Shown here one piece after another: positions 27,301-39,300 of a stretch of 64,000 nt of DNA. Made by a program: the position numbers and the translations under genes. This DNA is from Siphonodentalium dalli (lineage: Eukaryota > Mollusca > Scaphopoda > Gadilida > Siphonodentaliidae). The notes under the pieces are model-generated. The model worked only from the letters and a program-made list of their open reading frames with translations, ran no database searches and was not told the DNA's origin. The stretch covers positions 84,650,958 to 84,714,957 of the forward strand of contig CP136069.1 in the NCBI GenBank assembly GCA_032622095.1, given 5' to 3'. How positions within the stretch are numbered: position 1 is the first letter of the stretch; each line of letters opens with the position of its first letter.

Positions 27301-30300
27301 GTACAAAACGGACCCGTCTTACAGTTTTACCTGCAAACGAAATGGAATCATTCTATTCGCATGCTTTGTGACTTAGTGGTTATTTAACCCTTTCATGACG
27401 GGAGCTGCACTGGTGCAGCATTAAAGATCCTGTGCCAGTGCATTCTCTTATATATGCGAGTCGTCCATTGAGAGCCTCACACATATAAGAGAATGCACTG
27501 GCTTACAAGGTCAAGGTAAATATTATTAGGCCAATGCATTCTCTTATATATGTGAGGCTCCCAATGGGTGACTTGCATATATAAGAGAATGCATTGGCAA
27601 AGGGTTTTCACAAAATTTCAGAAAGCTCCAGTTATAGAAGGGTTAACAGCTGTGTGATGTGTCAGTCTGGATGCCATTAATAGGTCTATTGAAATAAAGT
27701 AGATGCATGATTGCATATTTGTTTTGACAAATGCTTGAACTGTCTCAGAACAATTAATTAATATATTGAGGGATGCCCAAACTGAAAAAGAGATTAGTGG
27801 CCGATCAGTGTACTCATTATATCTGTTGACATGCGTGGCCCTACTAATTAGCCACGTTGTCACATGTGGGAGAAATGGGTGGTTATCCGTATTTTACAGC
27901 CGTGAAACTTAACAACTCTCGGTCACATCCTGTTGTTTTTATAAATACTACTAGATACTGCGATTCTCAGAAATGTTTACTATGGTTGTATTACACAAGA
28001 CAAGAGCTCCATATTTGGTAATAAATTATAATGCGTCATGGGAATGCCCTGTCATTCAGAGAACGGATTTGAATGAAAGTTCTGGAGACGTAAATCTCAA
28101 AGAATGTCATTGGCTTTTAAACAGGCTGGATAATGGATAAACTCACATCAGACTTTGCTGTATCAGCCAACATTGGCCAGTAATCTTTGCTGGCTGTACC
28201 CAAAATCAACAGTAAGGTAAAAAATCCAACATATTTGGTCCTGAAAAATATAAGTAGTTTTGGAAACGAATGAATAATCAAACCTAAAGCTCTACAGTAA
28301 TGCTCTAAATAATCGACTCCTAACCACAGCAGAATTATGGGAAACTTTTCAGGATTTAGTCGGAAATATGGCTTGTTGCGAGAGCTTTCCGATGAATGGC
28401 AACAAGCCATATTCCGACTAAATCCTGAAAAGTTACCCATAATTCTGCTGTGGTTATGGAGTTGATTAATTTGGGCATTACTGTATGCAAGAAGTAATCT
28501 GATTCATACATAAAGGTAAAAGTCCCAAATATTATTGGTATGAGTTCACTATCACAACAATTAATTCATGGGCAACAATATATGTGTCCAGTCAATGTGA
28601 TAATAATGCATGCATGAAGCACCTTAATTTGCCAATCAGTTAGAGGCAAACAAGAAGTTGCACCTCAGCCAATTGAAACATGGGCATGACAGAAACCAAA
28701 TATAAAAAGATATATTAGTGGAGCGGACAGACAAAAATTCAATATTTTCACTTCATGAACAAAGACACAAACATCATAACTGAACCATCTTTTGAAAGCA
28801 CTCCTGGTGGCAAACAAAATTTCATCTAGATCCGATAGTTGAGGTATATGAGCAGACGGATGGAAATCCAACATTTTCAGATAAACAAAGAGGGATAACT
28901 CTTGAAATTATGGGAGTCTCGCATATATAAGAGAATGCACTGGCACAGGATCTTTAGTGTTGCACCAGCACAGCTCCTGTCAATAACTTCATGAAAGGGT
29001 TAACGAATTTGAATGGGCTCAAGCTGAGGATAAGATTACAAATTAACAGAAGGTTTTCAAATTAGACGGTCATCTGCAAAACGACAAATCATATATTAGG
29101 GAAGCATTTAGAAGCTTTTAGAATCTACAATGACATCTCATTCACTCTTACCCAATGGTGCATCCAAGGAAAATTCCACATAGACAGAGCCACACCCAGG
29201 CTGAAAGAGTTGATTTTCTGAAATAATGAAATTATAATGTCACAGGCTGTGCGAGAGATTATTTAGAAATTCTAGCATCTTGTTACTGAATTCTGGTTGC
29301 AAATCTTATCTCCATACATTCTGTTAACTCTTTTGTAGCCAAATACGCATATTTATGCGAATTGACATACAATGCCAAACACATATTTATACAAAATGGG
29401 GGTGGGGGGAGGTATGTGGGGGGTGTCCATGGGCTAGGATGTGTAATGCTATGAAGACAGGCACACTTGTCAATCGGTTGCATATTTATTTTCTGTCAAT
29501 AGACCTGATCTAAGTGGACAATATTTTGATGAATCGGGGTCAGAGGTCATTGTATTCTGTGAAGTCAGTACAGTCAGAGCCAGAACAATGTCCAATTATT
29601 TATACTTAGTGTAAGTTCTGTTGTTGTTGAGAAGCATCAAATTGGTTGAGTTCTAATGTGTACTTGAGTGGTATTTATTGTAATATAATAAAGGGATGAT
29701 ATCCAGACAGATTATATATACTTGGCTATATTAACAATGTTGAGCTAGGGGAGGTGGGAGGGTTTATGATAATGCACAATACTGAAAAACAATTTCTAGG
29801 GTGGATCGTTTGTGAAGTCATACCAGTTCAAACAAGCTTATTTGTTTTGTTGTGGCATTACTATGTATTCGGCTGTTGGTTTTCTGACAGAAGAAAATTG
29901 TCTTGACTTGGAAAATTTCTTGGTATTGTGGATGCACGTTTCCGGTAACCAACCACCTCAAATTCAAATGCTGCACCCAAAATAAATTCGGCTTTGGCCC
30001 TTTTTGTCGCTAAATATTTGTATTTTCGCTGGTCATTGTCAATACTCTAGGCATGAAAGTTCTTCTTTTCAGTTTACACTCGCCGTCACTAATGATTAGA
30101 GCTGAAACGGTTAGACGGTTAACCGGTTAGCATCCGGTTAGCGGCGTAACCGGTTAGAAAAAAATGAACCGGACGTAACCGCATCCCGTTGTCAGTTGAA
30201 TGTGAACGTGAATAATCCTCCAAATATTAGGTTAAATGATGCAAAACTAATACTAAATCCTGTGTCACCGATAGTAGAGTGCAATGCAAGCATTAATTGG

Positions 30301-33300
30301 TACACGCGGTAGTATAAGATACTTAGTAGCAATTCTCGAACTGTCTGGAAGTGTCGGCGACCTTCAATCAATCCGACCCTTTGAAGTTTTCTTCCGACAA
30401 AAGCACGTGTGCAGTCACTGTGTATCAAGTCTGAATGCACACAAGGAAGTGACAACGTAAAAGTGGCGTTGTGTGGCAATGCGTGCTTTCGTAACTTAAT
30501 AGTTAATACTGCACGAAGCAACATGGATTCAAATTGGAATCACACCACGACATACTATATATAAAACTGTTTTACAGTGGGGTTTATAAAAACTATGTAA
30601 GTCGACAAAGTTTGAAGATTGAGATCAGCTGCACAATGTCTTCACTAGCTCTTCCCGTTCTTCCTCCCTGTTGTGATTTAATATGATCAATTCAATTGAG
30701 TGATCAAACAGACATCGTAGTTGAAGCAACCCAAAACTTCTTCAATAATCTTCCCTTTTATCAAGGAAATTGATGCTCCATGATACTCTGTAACTGGTTG
30801 TGCCTGCGGGACTAATTAACACTCAATTTGGCAGTAATTGCTATATGTTAAGTGATTGCATACTAAAACCGAAACCGAAACGTAAATTATATAACCTCCC
30901 AACACTAGTGTCCGCTATCATGATACCGACGAATAGCTCGAATACTGAATAGGACTGCGAGTCTGACCTAACTGACCTTCCTTTTTGTTCTCTAGTTATT
31001 ACTTTCTTGTCTTTATATATAATGCATTGGAGGATATACCAACAGTGTTCGCGCTGGACCGAAAACAACTTTAGCCAAAAGTTTAGCCAAATGAAAATTT
31101 TATTAGCCAAATGAAAAAAACTTTAGCCAAATGTTTTTTAGCCAAATTAAAAAAAACTATGGCCAAATTAAATAATCGTTTTCTGGTCGGTTCACAATTA
31201 ATGACTAAAACGTCAAATCTAACAGACACAGGTAAAATACACAATAATTTAACTAATTTTTATGAACTAGAAATAATTTTATATATATCATTTATTAAAA
31301 AAATATTAATCTTTATGGGGGGGTGGGGGGGGGGGGGGGGGGTAACCAGGGATTGTCCTTCTTAATGTCATTAAATTTTTGTTTTATATCAATATCTTTT
31401 TTTAAATCATTAAATATTAATTATTCTTGCGAAAATATTTAAGTGACATCTGGAAACTAATAACTTAATATTGTTACGACATTATCAAATTGCAATCTGT
31501 CATAAAAGCATGCATATTATTTTGAATGTATCGGTATTGACGACAAATATCTGTCGTGATTCACATTTGGCTGATTAAGCTATTGTCTTACACTTGGTGC
31601 TCATAAACCTTGGCCGTCATAAATACAATGTCATCATACACATGCATTGTGCAGGAGTCCCGTGAGTGACCAGACAGACAATGCGGGATTAGCGGATTAA
31701 ATGTAAAATAATGATTGTTTGCTGTTTCGTGCAGAGTGACGGGTTTCCCTTTGTACTGTCCGCGATCGGGTTTCCCTTTATACAGTCGGCGATATATTCC
31801 CACTTACGATGTTTTCGGACTAGATCGTTCACATCACAGAATTGAAAACCCACTTGCCAAAAATTCATGCTTTCAGTCTCCATTTGGGGTCAAAAAAAGT
31901 TTAGCCAAAAGTTTAGCCAAATGAAATTTTTATTAGCCAAATTCGAAAAAGATTAGCCATTGGCTAATTTGGCTACCGACAGCGCGAACACTGTATACCA
32001 ATGATGATAATGATATATTACAGATCTTTAATATATAGTTTTGTTACTCGTTTTACCAATACCCATACTATTTTACTCGTTTTACAAATGCCCAAACATA
32101 TGCTGATCACGGCAAATAAGCTATCTCCCCTGCCATTCACAAATTTCACTTGCTCATTCCCCATCACGAGAGCCAGCAAAAGAACAGTGAATGCGTGTTT
32201 TTGAATATTGTTAAATGCCGTGAATAAGGTCTTTATTTCAGCTACTACTTCTCACCTAGGTTTGTCCCTGGAGCATGGCATAATGTCGACATAATTAGTG
32301 TGAGAGAAGTCCGCTAGAAATTTAGCGGTTAACCGGTTGAAATCCGGTTAACCTCGATGGTTAACCGGTTAGAAGAATAGGTCAACCGTTTCAGCTCTAC
32401 TAAAGATTTCTACTTTCGCTGGTCATTGTCAATACTCTTGTCATGAAAGTTCTTCTTTTCAGTTTACACTCTCCTGTGTGCAGTCTTACCGTAAATGTAT
32501 GCATTTTATTTAATTGCACCCAATCTTTAAAGGGGTACTGTACCCTAAATCCAGTCATTTACAGGACAATCTCCTTTTATACTCAACAGAATATATGCAA
32601 CAAATGAATGAATTTGAGCCATGGATGAGTGCTAAATACACTCATGTGCTCTATGAACGATGCAAACAACATGGTAATTACAATGAAAATTAATTTATGA
32701 CTGGAGTCATAGGGAGCATTGCACATATACCGGTAAGAGAATGCATTGGCCAAACAATATTTAACTTGACCTTGTAAGCCAGTGCTTTAAATTTTAGAGT
32801 CAAGTGATTTCCACTACTGTGAACTATCATCAATGCAATTGGGAGCATAAATATCCACAGATGCAGCATAAAATCCAACAATGTATGCCTTCTGACACTC
32901 TACCAAACTTTTCTGCTATTCCATTTCTCTAAATAGGTCGTCATCGAATTAAACAAAGAAGAATTCACTGTGAAAGTCACTCTGAGTAAAGTGACTCTAT
33001 GTAAACATTTGACAAACTTAATTCCACTTGAAAATAAGCGAACTATGCCTGTAAGTAGTTCTCTCACAGAGCCATACCCAGAACCTACGGTGGTCACATA
33101 TCCCAGTATAATTCAGACTCCTAATTACTTAACTTCAGTAATCTAACGAGAACTATATGATAAAGAGCTATCGCTTCTCTCATGTTCTTACCTTCTTGAT
33201 AGATTCCTGAATTTAAGATAACATAGGACGGATGAAGACATGAAAAACAATAACATGCCATCAAGTAGGATGAAACGAGACTGAACCAGCATCGCATTAT

Positions 33301-36300
33301 CAAGCAAAATTAGTGCCGCAGCAAATGCCGAGAAATATCTTGAGATTCCCAACTCAATACCAACAGCATACACGAGAGGTATAACCAAGCTACCACCAAG
33401 GGCAGGAAGCAGCCTAAGCTGGTACACAGGCATCGAGTCAGGATATTCTGAAATGGAAAGCAATATGATGAAAAAATTAAATCTGGAAGAGGGAAATTTT
33501 CTTTAAGACCTCTGTATGATAAAATTTCATATTTTGTTCAAACCAGAAAGTATCAATGCAACTCATACCGATTGCATCATTTAAATACACAAAGCACAAC
33601 ACTCGCTTCAAGGGCATATGTGTAATTCTGTGACTATTCCAGACTTCTGTCAAAGAGAGGTCTATTTTCTCCAAACTTTTCCATAGAGGTGGAGAAGTGT
33701 CATTTTCTATGACTTCTCGGCAGGAGACAGATTTCTAAAACAAAGTGTTGGTGACATGATATGTAAGGCCATTAAAAATAAATACCTGTGTTCTCAGGCA
33801 ATTACATATCGAAAACTGATTGAGGAACGGAGGCTTTTTATTTATATTTCTTCCAAGAATTCATGAAATTATTAAATGAATGTATAGGTCATTTTGTAGT
33901 GAAAAAAACTCCTTTCATTTTCCAAGCAATGTACGTAATTAATCCTCTAATGTCTTTTAACCATTATGTCTTCAATATAATCCAATCTATTTTTGTAACT
34001 GCGGATAAGTTGGAGAATGAGTTTTCAACTCTTTGAAAATTTTGAATAAATTCTGAATATATTGTTTTGACGAGGCCCTCTTTTGAGTGATGAGGGAGGT
34101 GCATGAGAACACAGTATTTTTTTTATTTATTTGGTCTAAGATATTTTCACTGTTTCCTGAAACCAGAGTCACTCTGTCAAATTTTGCTGCTCCAATATTT
34201 CTCTTGAATATTCTCTTCATATTCACAACAGAGAGCAACACTTGCTTGCTAGGTGTGGAGAGCAACCAAGTTACAAGGGTAGTCCCAAATGCAGCTCTTG
34301 TCATAAAATGAAAACCAGATACATACATGACATTTATTTGTTTGAGTGGATGCTGACAATTATTTCATGAGTATTCAGGGTTCCAGACCCCAAGTTACAA
34401 CAACAATATCTGTCTCTTACTCATGAGATAGCATTTCATACTCGTATGCTACACATCACATACTTATATGTATTTCATGCCCATAGTTCATTACCTAACA
34501 AATTTCCCAAGCAGGAAGAGTGACTTGACAGCCCAATTAACCTAAAATATAAACTGAATAGAAACATGTTCACTTCAATATATTAACAATACAACATTCA
34601 GACTCAGGCCAAAGTCCCATGACATTCTTGTGTGCATCATTAGCGGGGCTGTCTGATAATCCCCATGAAGCCTAAATAGTAAACAATGGAAGTACTAGTA
34701 AGCACAACTGGACAAACTTCTCTCAAACATTTATGATTTGAGTGCAAACTTGATTCACAATCAAGTTCAAACAGCACTTGGAATGTGTCATTTGCTGCAT
34801 TTGTGATTATTACATTTTATGATCTTAATGAACCTTTTGATTTTTTATTTATTATGCCTAATACACTGATATACGTACATAACTATATGTGCTATAGTAC
34901 ACGAATACAAGGATTTAGATACATTTTTATATAGAAGTTTTATCTCTCAGAGAAAATATTGACAACTGTCCCCAACAGTAAGATAGGGTGTTTTGTTTTT
35001 TAACAAAAATTACAAATGGATTATGCTTTGTACTAATCTGATCTTACCTGATCCTATCCTCTCGAGTGTTGCTTCCCCATCAAACCCAGCATAGCTACCT
35101 GTGAGTATAAATGCATGATATAATATAAAGGCTCCTGATCATAGCTACTTGTGAGTATGAACACATGATATAATATAAAGACTCCTGATCATAGCTACTT
35201 GTGAGTATAAATGCATGATATAATATAAAGGCTCCTGAGCATAGCTACCTATGAGTGTAAACACATGATATAATATAAAGGCTCCTGAGCATAGCTACAT
35301 GTGAGTGTAAACACATGATATAATATAAAGACTCCTGAGCATAGCTACCTATGAGTGTAAACACATGATAAAATATAAAGACTCCTGAGCATAGCTACTT
35401 GTGAGTGTAAACACATGATATAATATAAAGGCTCCTGAGCATAGCTACTTGTGAGTATAAACACATGATATAATATAAAGACTCCTGAGCATAGCTACAT
35501 GTGAGTGTAAACACATGATATAATATAAAGGCTCCTGAGCATAGCTACATGTGAGTGTAAACACATGATATAATATAAAGACTCCTGAGCATAGCTACTT
35601 GTGAGTGTAAACACATGATATAATATAACGACTCCTGAGCATAGCTACTTGTGAGTATAAACACATGATATAATATAAAGACTCCTGAGCATAGCTACAT
35701 GTGAGTGTAAACACATGATATAATATAAAGGCTCCTGAGCATAGCTACTTGTGAGTATAAACACATGATATAATATAAAGACTCCTGAGCATAGCTACAT
35801 GTGAGTGTAAACACATGATATAATATAAAGACTCCTGAGCATAGCTACCTATGAGTGTAAACACATGATAAAATATAAAGGCTCCTGAGCATAGCTACAT
35901 GTGAGTGTAAACACATGATATAATATAAAGACTCCTGAGCATAGCTACTTGTGAGTGTAAACACATGATATAATATAAAGACTCCTGAGCATAGCTACCT
36001 ATGAGTGTAAACACATGATATAATATAAAGACTCCTGAGCATAGCTACCTATGAGTGTAAACACATGATATAATATAAAGACTCCTGAGCATAACTACAT
36101 GTGAGTGTAAACACATGATATAATATAAAGACTCCTGAGCATAGCTACCTATGAGTGTAAACACATGATATAATATAAAGGCTCCTGAGCATAGCTACTT
36201 GTGGATGTAAACACGTGATATAATATAAAGGCTCCTGAGCATAGCTACTTGTGGATGTAAACACATGATATAATATAAAGGTTCCTGAGCATAGCTACCT

Positions 36301-39300
36301 ATGAGTGTAAACACATGATATAATATAAAGGCTCCTGAGCATAGCTACCTAAGAGTGTAAACACATGATAAAATATAAAGACTCCTGAGCATAGCTACAT
36401 GTGAGTGTAAACACATGATATATTATAAAGACTCATGAGCATAGCTACATGTGAGTGTAAACACATGATAAAATATAAAGGCTCCTGAGCATAGCTACAT
36501 GTGAGTGTAAACACATGATATAATATAAAGGCTCCTGAGCATAGCTACTTGTGAGTGTAAACACATTATATAATATAAAGGCTCCTGAGCATAGCTACTT
36601 GTGAGTGTAAACACATGATATAATATAAAGACTCCTGAGCATAGCTACCTAAGAGTGTAAACACATGATAAAATATAAAGACTCCTGAGCATAGCTACAT
36701 GTGAGTGTAAACACATGATATATTATAAAGACTCATGAGCATAGCTACATGTGAGTGTAAACACATGATATAATATAAAGACTCCTGAGCATAGCTACAT
36801 GTGAGTGTAAACACATGATATATTATAAAGACTCCTGAGCATAGCTACATGTGAGTGTAAACACATGATATAATATAAAGGCTCCTGAGCATAGCTACTT
36901 GTGAGTGTAAACACATGATATAATATAAAGACTCCTGAGCATAGCTACATGTGAGTGTAAACACATGATATAATATAAAGGCTCCTGAGCATAGCTACAT
37001 GTGAGTGTAAACACATGATATAATATAAAGGCTCCTGAGCATAGCTACATGTGAGTGTAAACACATGATATAATATAAAGGCTCCTGAGCATAGCTACAT
37101 GTGAGTGTAAACACATGATAAAATATAAAGACTCCTGAGCATAGCTACCTATGAGTGTAAACACATGATATAATATAAAGACTCCTGAGCATAGCTACTT
37201 GTGAGTGTGAACACATGATAAAATATAAAGACTCCTGAGCATAGCTACATGTTAGTATAGAACCATTACATATTATAAAGGAACACATTCATTTTGGGTT
37301 TTCTCGGATCAAAGTATTTTCTAATTGGTCTATTCTGATTTGTTGGAAGGTTCAGATACTATAAGCAGATGAGAAGACCTCAAAGGATTTATTTAGCAGG
37401 ATGTTCAGCAAGGGTTAGTGCTGCCATTAGCCAAATTTGCTAAATGGAAAAATTATTACCATAACATTTGCCAACAGATATCTTTGGCAAACTTTTCGCA
37501 AGTGACTTTCAATTCCCAAATTAAGTTGAAACTATTGGTCGCTTGAATCTTGATACCATACATTTCAGGAATGCCTCACAATTAGTGGTGGCTTATAAGT
37601 TTGGGAAAAGTTAACACCCCCATTAAAATACAATAAATCTGAATGCATTTACAGGGGGAAAAATTATACATGGTGCATGCAGTGTTTACATATCTAATCC
37701 TCTTTGTTTTGAAGTGCCCTTTCCATGAAGCAGCCTTAATCCTTTGGCAGGTAGAATGACAGTTATTTTGTTTAATAGTTGGCAGGTGGAACAACATATA
37801 TTTAATTTACGGTAGTTTTATGGAAATATTATGTTACCGTGCTCATAAAACATAACTTCAAAAACTCATCTCCTAAAAGTTAACTTTTCATTGATATAAT
37901 GTGGATAGTTTTATTTTTATTATTAACATTGATCCGTACATTTAATAATGTTGTCTGTATGATTTATTTGTAAAAATAGGCGATTGGTACAATATTACTC
38001 AAGTTTATTTTCACAAATATATTCACCCATGGATATGATGTCATATATGATGTCATCAATGGGTTAACAGAAATGCCCTAAATAAATCGACTTCTTAACC
38101 AAAGCAGAATTATGGGTAATTTTTCAGGATTTAATAGGAAATATGGCTTGTTGCCATTCATTGGAAAGCTCTGTGAGAGATTTCCGATGAATTGCAACAA
38201 GCCATATTTCCAACTAAATCCTGAAAAATTACCCATAATTCTACTGTGGTTAAGGAGTCGAATATTTAGGGCATCACTGTAGCAAATTGTGAAGTTTACA
38301 ATTTTATTGTTCGATGATTGGTTTATTGTTTTATGACACATGAGAGGTGGGAATTATTAATAATTAACTGATTGTCCACACATATTAGAAGACTCAATGT
38401 TGCAGAAACCTATAACATTTGGAAACTTCTAAAATAATTTGGCAAAAAAATATTTCTATTTGGCAAAACATTTGGCAAAGGTCAATTTTCAGCAAACAAT
38501 TGCAACAAACAGCAAGCTGAGAAAGGGACCATGCTGCTGAAGAAAAACCCCAGTTCATGTAGCCAGCTGCAAATATCTTGCAGTATCAACTATGTATTAA
38601 ATATGATATTTGGGAAAGGGACAATAAAAAGAACCCTCTGGGAAAACCCTGATTTTAAAGTTATCTCACCAATTAATGCAAGCAGCAGTTTTCCTAGAGG
38701 TGGATGTACGTCAAAAAAGAATGTGTTCTTCATATACAGCGCAACAAATTTTGCATAATGTAGTTCATCAAATCTGAAATAAAAATATACATAGTAAGAA
38801 TACAATAGTCTATCTCTGTTTATATTTAACATACTGTTTGTTTATTATATCACCTATATTTTTTTTTGTTGATCTAATAAATATATTAAACCTTTTAAAG
38901 AACAAATACAATAGTCAACATTTTGAACAGTATTAGATATATTCCAGTTGCTGTCAGAAAATCGGATTGACGTGCCTTAATCTCAAATTAAACCAAAAGA
39001 AAGTTAACTTAAATGCTGTTTGTATGTGATAATGTATTATAAAATACTTTATTACACACCTGTTGCTATCTTTTAGTTGATTACATCACACAAACCTGTG
39101 TGGTAATTTCACCCAAATGCACTAGAGTGATCCTGATAGATTGAGTGACATTAATGACGTCATGCACAAAAACTCAACTGGTACTACAACAATAACTCAC
39201 CCTTGTGTTGTGTTGAGTAAATGACTAATTAGTATGGAAACCAGACAAAAACAGTTGTGAATGTGGTTAATTTATCGTACTTGTTTGTTATGTTGAAGTT

